From Symsagittifera roscoffensis (taxonomy: Eukaryota; Xenacoelomorpha; Acoela; Convolutidae), in NCBI RefSeq assembly GCF_963678635.1, contig NC_087071.1:24006013-24070012 (forward strand): a stretch of 64,000 nt of DNA. The letters are read 5' to 3'. Each line of letters starts with the position of its first letter. Within the stretch, counting starts at the first letter, position 1. A program made the position numbers and the translations under genes. The notes beneath the pieces were generated by a model. It was not told where the DNA came from. It did not search any database and worked only from the letters and a program-made list of their open reading frames with translations. This document shows, in pieces, positions 11,560 to 22,598 of the stretch.

Positions 11560-12739
11560 CTAAGTATTTTCGATCGGAGGTTGATTTGAGCTACCTAAAC
11601 GAACAGCTCGGGAAATCACAGGACAAATAGAGGAAAAGCTGAGGCTGGTAAAAGAGTTATTGATAATATCCTGCCACAACACTAAATTAACTTCTCCCCT
11701 CAATGGGCTTCTATCGAGCAAATTCAAAAGATTTTTGTCCTCTTGAGTTGATTGTGGTTCAATGCTAGGCCCAGTATCGCTGTGATGCGGCCCCATTACT
11801 TTCTTTTTTTTTTGCTGCATCAAGGTCTTTTGGCCTTGCGCAAGAAAACTGGTTGTCACAAAAAGAACCATTCTCCACCTGAAAACATCAGAAATTCAAT
11901 CAAAAATGAATTTAAAAAGTGCAAAATTATTTTAAAGTTTTTTCATTCTCTTTTTCAAAATTTCGATTGGTAATTTTTTTAAACAAGTGCGATCCGTGCT
12001 GGTAAAACAGTATAAATCCAAGCTTATAGTTTTTCTGGGCTCTAGCACAACACATAAATAGTTAGGATTAAAAATTATTAAAATGTAAATTCGAGCATTT
12101 TTTGAACTATGTCCATGGTTATGTGAATGAAATTGGTATCAAACAATTTACAGACGTTAAAACATCATGAAAGACCAGTAAGTGTTATTGAAAAAAAATA
12201 AAATCTTTCCACCAATCAATTTAAGCATTATTACGTAAGAATTTTGTAGTCCCTACTTTTCCTAGAATTCTGAGATTTTAAATCTTACTTAGCGTTTCCT
12301 CGTACCAACTGTTTGTTTTCGTTTTGTATTGACTTAATCGATACTCTAATCCGAAAATCTTTTTGGAATTTTGGACTGAAATCTCATTGTTAGCTCCTTT
12401 CTCCTGAACTCCCCTTGCTGAGCCCCTGGATCCGTTTCCTAGAATGCAGCAATCCCTCGTCTCAGTTTCCTAATATGCAGGTGATTTTCACCCAATATGG
12501 GTCCAACAATAGCTTATTACAGGATCGAAAAAACTGATAAACTATAAAAAACACTATCAAAGACTTACATTTAAACTAAACAGGCTTAGCGAGGAAACAT
12601 TCAGATCTGAAAACACTTGTGAAAACAATTGGTGAAAACAGTTCTCGGCTTTTTGGGTCATTGAATCAAACGACCAGCCTCTAAGAATTCTTGATAGCAC
12701 GAGACACGTTGCTTTTAGATGGGATAGATCTGTGAAAGC
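11560..12739 (-). CDS. Two 3' exons of an unrecognised protein-coding gene
   Basis: I do not recognise this protein. The upstream exon is 12739-12569: a T-rich tract and CAG precede it, and a strong donor GTAAGT follows it. It is 57 codons in phase 0 and contains DLSHLKATCLVLSRILRGW. A 690-base intron ends in TGTTTTCAG. The last exon is 11878-11560. From its acceptor the phase-0 frame reads VENGSFCDNQFSCARPKDLD, reaches a run of ten A, and stops 12 codons later. Removing one A would continue into the long frame that contains RGEVNLVLWQDIINN and ends at 11560. So either the A-run length is wrong or the gene is broken. Upstream exons were not found. The product looks soluble and helical. Confidence 0.5.
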
Positions 12740-12949
12740 CTGAAAAAAAATCAAAAAGTGGTAGGGTTATGCTCATGATACCCAAAATACTCAATCCAAA
12801 ACCAAGGTAAGACTTAAAAAAACTGAATCAAAAATACGATACCATCTGGATTACAATCAAAACAAATTTTTTTAAAAAACGACACAAAAACTCTTTTGAA
12901 TATATCATATAATCCGTGCAAAGCAAATAATTTTGAATTCTTTGATGAA

Positions 12950-15300
12950 CTAGCTCATTCAATTGACTATGCGCAATCCTAAAATTTCAATTTAATCTTA
13001 AAAGGTGATTACAATTTGAATTACCTTAAGGCAGACGAGAAGAGTCTCCTGATACAATACCTGCTCCTTACAACCTTGACCTTACTAACAAAACAATACC
13101 AACGCATTGGAAAACCCTAATTGACTAAATTATAACCAATCAAGCCTTGAAAGATCAATCAAACAAAACAATGGTACTCACGCCATCCTTAAAAACAAAC
13201 CACTTAGCCAAAACTTTTATAACAGAACTAAATTTTTCTGCTGGAACGAAACCAGTCAAACGCAAAATGTACGAAAAAAAGAATAACTCAGAAGATGAGT
13301 ATAAAACAAACCAACCTAGAATCAACTGGGAAAACTTTTACAAGCAAAATGATTCTGAGTCAATTTAAAATATTTTCACCAACAACATTATAATAAAAAC
13401 TAAAAATTGTGCGCCGCACAAAAATTTTCTTCCTAACGATAAGCCAAGATTGAATGTCCACGATGAAACTTTCATATTCCTACTTTTCAGCTAAAAAAAC
13501 TGAGAGTGGAAAATAAAATATTATCAACGCCACTAGAAACTCAAAACAATCATCAAATCATAATTATGCTGTAAGAACTCTTTCGGTGAAAATGCTATAA
13601 ACAGTTTCAAAATGGCAAATTTGGATAACTACAAATTTTCAAATTTATTCATAAGTCTTTCTTCAAAGATGACTTAAACTTGAAGGAAAAAAAATAACTT
13701 TTCTTTCAGGTTTTTTCAACCAGCGTTGACTGCAAAAGGTACGTTTAAAACTCCATTCTAAAAACCCACATAGGGCCCTCTGATATTCCAGCATAGGCAC
13801 TACAAGACGGTTGCAATGAAATGTACCTACATCTTACCTTGCTTTTCATTGAAAATCTAAAATATAATATCTCTCCCGACAAGCCTAGAAAACCATTGTC
13901 ACACCGATATACATAAAATACGATCCAAAACTAACAAAAAACTACAGACTAATCTCAATAACAAGTGCATTATCGAAAGGATTTGAAAAATTTTCGATAC
14001 AAACAAACAAAGAAATATATTTTAACCGCAAAACCTGTCAAGTAACACCCAAATCGGTTTGACAACCTTCTATTCAAAAAAAGATGCAATCTTGTTCTGC
14101 GCCGAGCTTTTCAAAAAATCAGTTCATCGCAACAAGTTTAATGCTTGCTCATTATTACATCTTTCCAAAGCATTCGACTCTATTGATCATAACTTTCTAC
14201 AACAAAAAATAATTTTCCGAACTACTCTGAAAGTGAAACTCTTCATCAACGATCGACACGACATCAGAAAATCATTGAATCAGATTGGATTTCATTGCAC
14301 CAAGGTGTCCATTAGGGCACCGTTTTGAGACCACTGATTTTCAATATGTATATCAACGACCTAAAAATAACATATAGCTATTTCGTGCAAAGTAGTACAG
14401 TATGCGGATGACACGCTATTTAGCGGAAAAATTTGAAACGCTGATTTAGTATTAAAAGAAATGGACAAAAATTACAAAATTTTATTAAACTTTTTTTTGG
14501 GCATTCCTCAAAAAAAAACAGAACTTATCATCTTTAACAGAAAACATTCGCGAAACCATGAAAACAATTAAGTTTCAATTACATTAGACCATGAAATCAT
14601 TGCAAATAAGCATTATCATTTATCTGGAAGCGATATTAGACAACTTCTATCCTTTCAAGTGGAAGTTAAAATGACTCATAGAAAAATGGCCTGCTGAGTT
14701 GAAACACTACCATCAATCAAAAAACGATTTTCAATCAAAACTTGCCTATTAATCATGAACGCACGTTACAAATCTTTTTCACTACCCGTCCGTGCTCTCG
14801 AGCGAATATCAGCTAATATATTGATTTCACTAGCAAAACAATAGAGCTGAGCTATAAAAATCTGCTGCGATCCTGCAAAGTTTGACTCATCGCCTGATTT
14901 AAAATTGAAATATAAAATGAAGTATATACCCATGGTTTTTATTGGAAATTATTATGCTACTTTTAGAAACAAAAAAAACGACTGTCACTTGCTCAATCAA
15001 GAAATAAACACAAAAACTACCATATCGACACAAATATGAGAACTAAAAAGTTATAATCCGTATAAAGATGTAACCAACAATTCATAAGAAGCTAATTTTT
15101 GAAACGATCAGTAATTATATGGAAAAAGATTATAGGTGAAAAAATTAATTTATGCGATATACTAACATACAAACAAGCACAGATCAAAATTAAAATTTTT
15201 CAAAAATTAAAAAATTTCTTTTCCTATTTAAGAAGATTCATCATTGGAAACTTATTGTAATCAAAACATTAGCAACACACATTTTTGATCTAAAATATAA
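12950..15300 (+). mobile_element. Heavily decayed non-LTR retrotransposon (ORF2 part)
   Basis: About 12990-13050 reads LILKGDYNLNYL, like the GD(F/Y)N block of a LINE endonuclease. Later pieces are LLHLSKAFDSIDHNFLQ at about 14148 (RT motif A region, catalytic Asp changed), a degraded motif B (about 14300-14340) and QYADDTLFSG at about 14399 (motif C). The RT tail then reads KKTELIIFNRKHSR (about 14512). Stops are frequent. The sequence is more A-rich and more decayed than the element at 3917-8760. Its boundaries are approximate. Confidence 0.78.
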
Positions 15301-15469
15301 ATAATTACAAAAACCCTTTTTTAATGTTAACTTATTTTCAATTAATTCTTTTGCACATTTGGAACTATTTTTTAATTCAATTTAAGTGTCTATTTTCTAA
15401 ACTAAAATGAAGTTGAAAGCGACTCAAAAATACCGAACTGATTTGAGGCTACGGATTTATCCTTTACTT

Positions 15470-16450
15470 ATATAAAGCTGCGCTTTTGTTCCCATGGTTA
15501 CAGGCAGCATTCGTAATCTGTTTTGCTAACTAAGGGAACTACTACCTGCTTAACAAAACTACCTGCCCTGGGTTGCACGGTACAAGCGCTCATGTTCTTA
15601 CAATGCTCATTCAGTAAAGTTTCAGTGCTAGTGCCGGCAGCACACTGGCCATCAAAAGCTTTTGGTTGAAAAATTTATCTATCCTTAATTAATTCTCTAT
15701 ATTTGTCAGAGTTTCGATCTTCCGCCGCGGCCGTGGCCGTTCCAGGGTTACAAACCGAGCCTGCGCTCATTCTATTAGGGGCTAGGGAGTCAACTGCCAT
15801 TAAATCCCACCATTAAACAAGAGCTGCTTACCAACAGCCCATGGGACGAGCGTCAATCCGTCTGGTCGCTTCTGATCTGTCATATGGAGGTGTCGTGGCT
15901 CCAACACAGAGAGAATGTGAGTGGAAGCGAGACTTTGGTTTTGAAGGCATTGAAATTCGAATGCTTTGAGAATCTCCCTGACACTTTAAGACAAAATAGG
16001 CCATGCCATCCATTTTATTTACATATTTTCCGAAAATGCATCTAATTTTCACACTTTTGAACCTAGGAGGGGTCCAATAGCAATTCTAAGCGGTTGATTT
16101 GACATTTTAAATCTTAGATTTTTACGCGGTTTGACAGTCAACCATTGCGATCCGATTTTATCCTGGTAAGCATTAAACCTTTTTACATCGGTAGGTTCTA
16201 GTTTTAAAATCCTTTCAGAAATTTCTTAATCAAAAATGGGCTCAGTTCAATTTTTTTTGTATTTATTTATCCGGAGCTACTTCACATTTTGCTGGATCAA
16301 ACCAAATTTCTAATGCATCATTATAATTTCCAGCCCCGTTGTCCAAACCAAAAGTTTCACTGTAGGTAGCTTTACCTCCTTCTTGTTGAGACTAAAAAAA
16401 GCGGGTAAAGCTAGTAGACGAGCGGAAGAAGCACCCAAGTAACCCTTGGC
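15470..16450 (-). repeat. Diverged duplicate locus, copy A
   Basis: This stretch aligns piecewise with 18570-19340 (copy B). Shared blocks include CAGGGTTACAAACCGA (about 15744 and 18740) and the minus-strand peptide ends [11 protein letters not shown] stop (15828) versus RRFYARSISCW stop. Near 16330-16440 both encode, on the minus strand, a hydrophobic segment (here SSARLLALPAFF) followed by an acidic tail. It could be a small duplicated gene with exons on the minus strand, or a transposon with weak coding capacity. No known family is recognised. Confidence 0.5.
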
Positions 16451-16799
16451 TGCCGGGAGAACTGTTTGCAACCTTTATTAGTTGTAAGTGGCTAGAAGTT
16501 GCTGTAACTTTTTTTGGTTGGAAGTGGCTAGATAGTAACTGAACTTACGTAAACAGTGCTGATTATCTAATGAGATCGGGAACTTCAGTGACATCGTGAC
16601 CTATATTGGGAGTGGCTAAGTAACCCTTAAACAATGTGTAATTCGCTTTAGTTAGAGCCTCGCATAAGTTCTTTTGTGATTTTCAGTGGTAGGAAGGGCC
16701 CAAGAGACGTTCGAACTAGCTTGATTTTTTCCCTTATTTTTATGTTTCAATCCCTGCAATTAAATTAAATATGTCTGAAAAACCGAGAAACCAATCAGT

Positions 16800-18290
16800 T
16801 AAGTTCCCCTGCTGAGATTATAAAAATTAATACAAAAAAAGATGAATCGATTTGCTGTTCAAAGTGCGGTGAACTGGGTCACGGTGGTGATTGCTCATGA
16901 ATTGCATCGCGCGCCAAACAGAAGTCTTCATGTTTAAAATGGCTTTGTAAAATATGTGATGATATCGAAAAGAAAGCCACCAAAAAAGGCTCAATATAAT
17001 TGACAAATCTTTCAAGAGAAAATCAATGCAATGATACTGAAACAAAAGGCGCGAAAACAATCTGGTACTTATTAATGTAACTAAGAGCAACGAAATTCAG
17101 GAGAATCGGAAAAGGATGACCTTGCGGAGCTGAATAACTTCTGCACCCGAGGCCTAAAGCTGTTAATTGGCTTTCTTCCAGAGGTGGAGAATGTCAACCG
17201 TCTAGGAAAACACAGCAATGAGGAGAAACCGGAAACAACGTCATGCAAAATCGTACTCAAAGACCGGGAGGAGAAAGCCAACATCTTCCGATCCCTGAGA
17301 ATTCTAAAGGATTGCGGCACATTGGAGAGCACAGCAAGATATTGTTTCTCACATTTACTCAAAAGAAGCTCAGAAAAAATTCAACCTATGATAAAAGAAG
17401 CAAAACGGAAGGACGGAGAGGAAGCCACAAAGTTATGATACACTGTTATAGGCAGTGCGTCGCAGCTTAAGATGCAGCGATCCCTGAAAAGAGAGTCTTC
17501 ACCTATGGAAAACTGCTGACTTCGGCCGCTTAAAAATCTTTTCCTATAATTTTCGCAGCCTGTTTGACCTTTTAAAGAGAAACTGACTAGTCGATTTCAT
17601 CGATCAGCCAAACTACGACATAAAACTACTGACTGAAACATGGCTGACATTTGATGTTAAAAAACTCCATTGTTCCTCCCAGACTTCAGCATTGACAGAG
17701 TCAATCGGCAACCTAAAAAAATATTTCAACACACTGCGGAGCTTTAATTGCTGTCAGAAATGAAAAAGTTTACACAGAAATTAATCTCAGCTGCTTACTC
17801 ATAAGTGGTTAAACATCACTAGGAATGATCAGAGTCGACACCTGTAAGCCGTGCCATGTAGCAGTACTTTGCAATCCACCAAAGTAATGTAAGTATCAAC
17901 TGTTGCTGGAACACGAAACAATTTTAGTATCCTGAAGCATTTATGTCTTGATGACCTTATCCCCACTGGAGACTTCAACGTGGATGAAATAACTGGGACA
18001 ACTACCAATCTTCTAACGACTATCAGAGTCACATTATCAACTTAATGACTGATAGTATTTTAAAATATTACGTTGACTTCAACACAACTGCATCAGCTTG
18101 TTTGGACCAAGTCAAAACCGTGGTACAATCAAAAGACGAAGATTTGTTTTCCCGGACAAAAAGTATGAAGTGCAGAGTCAATGTTGTTCAAAAAGTGATA
18201 GATTTTTAACGAAAAGTGTCTGCGGAAGAAACTGATTAAACACAAGAGGGATTACTTTGAAAGGAATTGGAATGAGCAAAACCTTTGCAC
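16800..18290 (+). mobile_element. Truncated non-LTR retrotransposon: ORF1 and endonuclease start
   Basis: About 16845-16900 reads CCSKCGELGHGGDC, a zinc-binding motif. 17160-17440 reads LLIGFLPEVENVNRLG and CKIVLKDREEKANIFRSLR, then SSEKIQPMIKEAKRKDGEE, which matches the RNA-binding region of CR1/L2-type ORF1. 17540-17660 reads FSYNFRSLFDLLKRN and DYDIKL(or I)LTETWLT, the opening and catalytic ETWL of the endonuclease. About 17960 reads PTGDFNVDEITG. No RT follows, so the 3' half is missing or replaced by the duplicate locus at 18570. Confidence 0.78.
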
Positions 18291-18569
18291 ATGGATTTAT
18301 ATTTGTGATATTAATAAAAAGGTGATGATTATTGTTGATGCGATTAAAGTTAAACTCGATGCAAGTTACGCTTCTTCAATAAGAACACGCAACTCGACAC
18401 AAGAAAAAAATATTTATAGATATATATGTAAATTTTTAGTATGTTATACGAATAAAACCTTTCGTCGAAAGTTGTTTTGCTATTTTTTGTGCGGAGTACG
18501 TATACGGAGTTATCAATCTGTATAGCCAGGGAGATTTTTTTGTTTTAGGAAACTGCCCGCCTTGAATTC

Positions 18570-19425
18570 CGCAGTACTTATATAAAGGCTCTTACGAAGC
18601 TTGTCAAAACAATTCCGTGCTGCTGGGGCCGGCCGCGCCGTAAATCTCAAAAATTAGCAGTTGAAAAAGATATTCATCACCCACTAAGACTTTACCCTTG
18701 TCATTTTTTTGCTCTTTCGCTTTAGCGAAAGCCGTACCAGGGTTACAAACCGACCCGCACTAAACTCACTGGGTCCTAGGGTGTCTACTACTGATGCATC
18801 CCACGAGAGCTGCTACCAGCAGCTTATGGATCGAGCGTAAAACCGTCTAGAGAAACTCTCCATACTCTTAAGGCAATCTACGGAAACCTTTTCTCCTTAC
18901 ACATATTTACGCCGTTCCCAAATTATAGAGCCTAATCGAAGCCCTATCGCGGTTCTAACTTGTTGGTCCGATAGTTTTTTTTTCGATATTTGCATGGGAT
19001 GACGTTCAACCATTCCAAAACAAATCTATCTTGAAACTTAGAGAAAATTCAAACGTCCGACGGTTCGAGTCCTATAATCAAGCTTACAACTAGACTGTCA
19101 AAAATTGGCTCTGTTTATTTCTCGGACTTCGTTTTCCGGAGCAATTTCAGTTTTTCCAAAGTCACACCAACCTTTATATCGCATCATTTTAGGTTTCATC
19201 ATCATTCTCCACACCAAAACTTTTGCTTAAGTCTTTTTTCGCAACTACCGATGAGGCTAAGAAAGCGAGTAAAGCAAGTAGACGAACGGAAGAAACAAAC
19301 AAGCCACCTCTCGCTGTCGAGAGAACTGCATTAAGAAACTGGTTATCCTTGTTTTGCAAACTAATGATTTTGCATAACGAGTTTCTTAGTATTCTATCGT
19401 AGCAACACAAAAAGTGAACTTGCAA
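18570..19425 (-). repeat. Diverged duplicate locus, copy B, with signal-peptide-like frame
   Basis: Second copy of the locus described at 15470-16450. On the minus strand 19425-19189 is open and contains SSVRLLALLAFLASSVVA followed by KKDLSKSFGVENDDE, which looks like a signal peptide and a short charged mature part. A possible acceptor TTAATGCAG sits just before the segment shared with copy A. There is no in-frame ATG in the open part, so an upstream exon would be needed. The two copies flank the LINE remnant at 16800-18290. Confidence 0.45.
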
Positions 19426-19429
19426 AAAA

Positions 19430-21100
19430 CAGGTAAAACGTGTAAGGTTTGCCTAGTTTTTCAATGACCATCGAGCTTTTTCCAAGCTCCTAAGGTTTTT
19501 GTCGATCAATTCAACAACAAAAATTGCAAAATGTAGACCCTAGTATCAGAACTTGTTCTTTTGATTTCATTTTTATTTTGGGTTTTTTTTTCGAATCTGT
19601 GTTAAAATTAAATTTTACTGTATACTCGTGATTGCGCCTAAAAACAAAGTTACCACTTTTCAGTGTGTTCAAGCGCAAGTTGCTAAGTTGTTCCGATTTC
19701 AGAATGCTTCAAAAACCTGGGTTACTATCTTATAAAGTTAAAGTTCGGCTAAATTTCCATCAACATAATAGTAGATCTTTATTTTCGACTACTGTTTGTC
19801 TAGTGTCCGATTTGCTTCTGCGAAAAGGCGCGGGGCTTCAAGATTCCCATCTCGAAGCTTCAAGAGTCCTATATGAAAATCAAGCTTTCCTAAATTGAGA
19901 AAAACTTGATTTTAGTTTCAAGTCTTATGCTTTTTGTCTGGGTAGTTAAATCATTCTTGTGTCAATGAAATGCAATAAAAATTTGAAGTGGTCTCACATA
20001 AAGACGGATGTTTTTAAAGTAACTAAAAGTTTTTAAGATAAAACAAGTGTGAATAAATCAGGCGAAGTATAAACCAACCAGAAATGCGCAGTGTATATAA
20101 GCCAGCCAAAAAGTTACGTGATATGGATCAAATTGGCTTAATTTTCGTATCTGTTATATCCCGGTTTGACCAAAACCTTATATGTTAAAACAGCACGTTG
20201 CCCATGCATGGCGCGACGTATGGTTGCACATTTTTTTTATTATGGGGGACTTAAAATTAGACAATATTGATAATTTTACTTTTACCAGGGCTGTTGAGAA
20301 TATATATGTCACCATGGATGTTTGCAAGGTATGATTACCATGGTATCTTCATGGCGCGACGTATGGTTACCATGGAAACATATATGAAGCGTCGTGTGGT
20401 TACGTTTTTACCAATCTGTACTCAATTTTTTGTCAATATTTGAAAATGCAAGTAAACCCCGATAATCAACAAAGTTTTTACGGTGTTGGTTGTGATTTCG
20501 CATGCTCTAATAAAGTTATTTTTTGTAAATAGCACTATTTATGATGCGGCGTATGGTTCGCATAGTGAAAAACTTCAACAATTTCTTAACGCGTGTTTTG
20601 TTCTGATAAAAAAAGTTTTACTTTGGTGGTGTCTATTCGATTATATTCTCTTTTTTCTTAATATAAAAGCAAATACATGGAAACAACACTTGCACAAGTA
20701 GCATATATATGTTGTATGATTTGGGTGGTGAAAATTTTCCAAAAAATCCAGAATGGTAAGAAACTGTTTTAAAACTGATTTAATCATTCAAATAGTTGTT
20801 TTAAGAGTCGCTGAAAAAAGAATTTGTGCGACGCTTGATTAGCCATTTTCCACACAAATCATGCAAGGATGTGTATTGTTCCCATTTTCTTCACGGTGGG
20901 CAACCAGGGATAATTTTTACTTATCTATTATATAGCAATTACGCATTTTCGGCTGGTTTAAATGGTAGCTGGTTTATACATCGGCTGGTTTATATACCAC
21001 CGATAAAACAACTAGATCACTTAAATTGCGAGAATCAGCGGCGACATAATTGTTTGTGTCATTCTTCCGTCTATTTTAAACGAAAGTAACGGAATATTTG
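19430..21100. other. No gene recognised; short dispersed repeat
   Basis: I see no coding gene. A motif close to GGCGCGACGTATGGTT recurs at about 20210, 20352 and, in weaker form, 20387 and 20545. Two of these are next to CCATGG palindromes. The spacing is irregular. Confidence 0.45.
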
Positions 21101-21109
21101 TGTTCGGGT

Positions 21110-21600
21110 TTTTTTTCTTCAGGAAAATTCGACTTTTTCAGTAGCCATTTTCGACAGAAATTTTAAAAATTCGTTCAAAAGGTATTGTTGTCCTGAGCTC
21201 AAATTTGAAAGATATTTTACCAGTGATCATTTTTTGTAGAGTTATGGGGGTTTAAAGACTGCCATTCCGGCCAATTTGGGACAAGTAACGCGCGATACTC
21301 TTAGCGCTATTAACGCGTAAGCGGAGATTTAGTCCGTTTTAGAAATCGTTCCAAATTGGTTGAAGCAGGCTATTTGCCGCAATTGATTTATAGTAGGGGC
21401 GAAATATATCACTTTATACTTTATATGGCGTGTGGGGGACGATTTTCACAAAAAATCTCAAATTAAAAAAAATGTTCATTTTTTTGACAATTACTTATTC
21501 CATGTTATTATTACTCCATAGACCTGAAAAGTCAGTCGGAAAATTCATGGCTTTGCCCTCATACGAACAGTCTTGTTGTTCCGGCTTTCGAAAAAAAACG
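21110..21600 (+). repeat. Unknown repeat family R1, copy 1
   Basis: About 490 bases that align with the next stretch as a direct tandem copy and with 28040-28470 in inverted orientation. Landmarks in order are TGTAGAGTTATGGGGGTTT, ACGCGTAAGCGGAGATTTAG, AATCGTTCCAAATTGGTTGA and GTCAGTCGGAAAATTCATGG ending in GAACAGTCTTGTTG. There is no coding potential and no terminal inverted repeat is visible. Confidence 0.65.
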
Positions 21601-21609
21601 GAATAGTTA

Positions 21610-22075
21610 TTGTCGGTGTGGTTTTTTTATTCAGTCAATTTTCACCGATCAAAATAATAATTTTCACTAGAAGTGTTTTACATTCCATTGAAGATATCGA
21701 CTTCCTGAGTTCAAATATAAAAACATATCTCATCTCAGATTATTTTTTGTAAAGTTCTGGGGGTTTGTAAACTGCCAAATTTGCCATGTCATGGACTAAA
21801 TTATGCCTGCTTTGAAGAGTTTTTTGATAATGCTGAAAGCGTAACACGAATTATTTATGCGTGGCGAATTATCCCGCATAACAAAATCGTTCCAAGTTGA
21901 ATTGAGGCTAGCTAATCGGTCGTATTAATTTCGTACGACTCAAACTTTTACAATTTGATTTTGTCCAAAATGTATCGGTTTTCAATATTTTATTTTCCCA
22001 AAAACTATTCGATATGAACAAAGGGACAGTCGGAATTTTCAGGGCTTTGCCCTGATTACGAGCAGTCTTGTTGCC
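21610..22075 (+). repeat. Unknown repeat family R1, copy 2
   Basis: Diverged head-to-tail copy of the previous unit. It keeps TTTTTTGTAAAGTTCTGGGG, AAAATCGTTCCAAGTTGA, GACAGTCGGAATTTTCAGGG and the terminal GAGCAGTCTTGTTG. Confidence 0.65.
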
Positions 22076-22375
22076 TTTCAATCTAAATATTTGACAAGGA
22101 ATGAAACAATCAAACTGTTAAAGTCTCGAGAGAATATGGGGAATCGTATTGACTATAATATAGTCAACAAGTAGTTGGTAAATTGGCGTGGGACCAATTA
22201 TTATTATCGAGTAAAAAAATTCTTTGAAAACTGAGTTTATGTTATTTTTCTGCCATCCATATTGTTTTTTTATTCTTTGTTGAAATATCTTTTTTCAAAA
22301 ACGCTTTTGACTGAATTTTCCAGCCCATTTTTGATTCTTTTTGCCATAAAGATTGTTTTCGTTTTTTTACTGCAA

Positions 22376-22598
22376 ATGGTGAAACCGACAACAAATGCTA
22401 AAACGTTAAATATGACAAACTTTAGCGACATTTCCACGACTGAAGATTCTGCTGTCGGCAAAAATTTCAGCAGCAGTGACCCGATGACACTGGCGTGGAT
22501 CCGGACATACTTTGGCCCTGTCGGCGTATTCGGAATAGTGTTCAACCTGTTCACAATTTCGATCGTAGCCAGACTAGGCGGCAACAAAAGTGCATCAG
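22376..22598 (+). CDS. GPCR exon 1: N-terminus and TM1
   Basis: The ATG at 22376 is chosen because the frame upstream to 22262 has no other ATG. It encodes a glycosylation-rich N-tail and TM1 (FGPVGVFGIVFNLFTISIV). It ends in phase 1 at TCAG followed by GTAAAA. Confidence 0.85.

Noticed and set aside
22262-22375. Upstream extension of the GPCR with a hydrophobic N-terminus
   Set aside because: The open frame begins with TTG and has no ATG before 22376, so the internal ATG is preferred.
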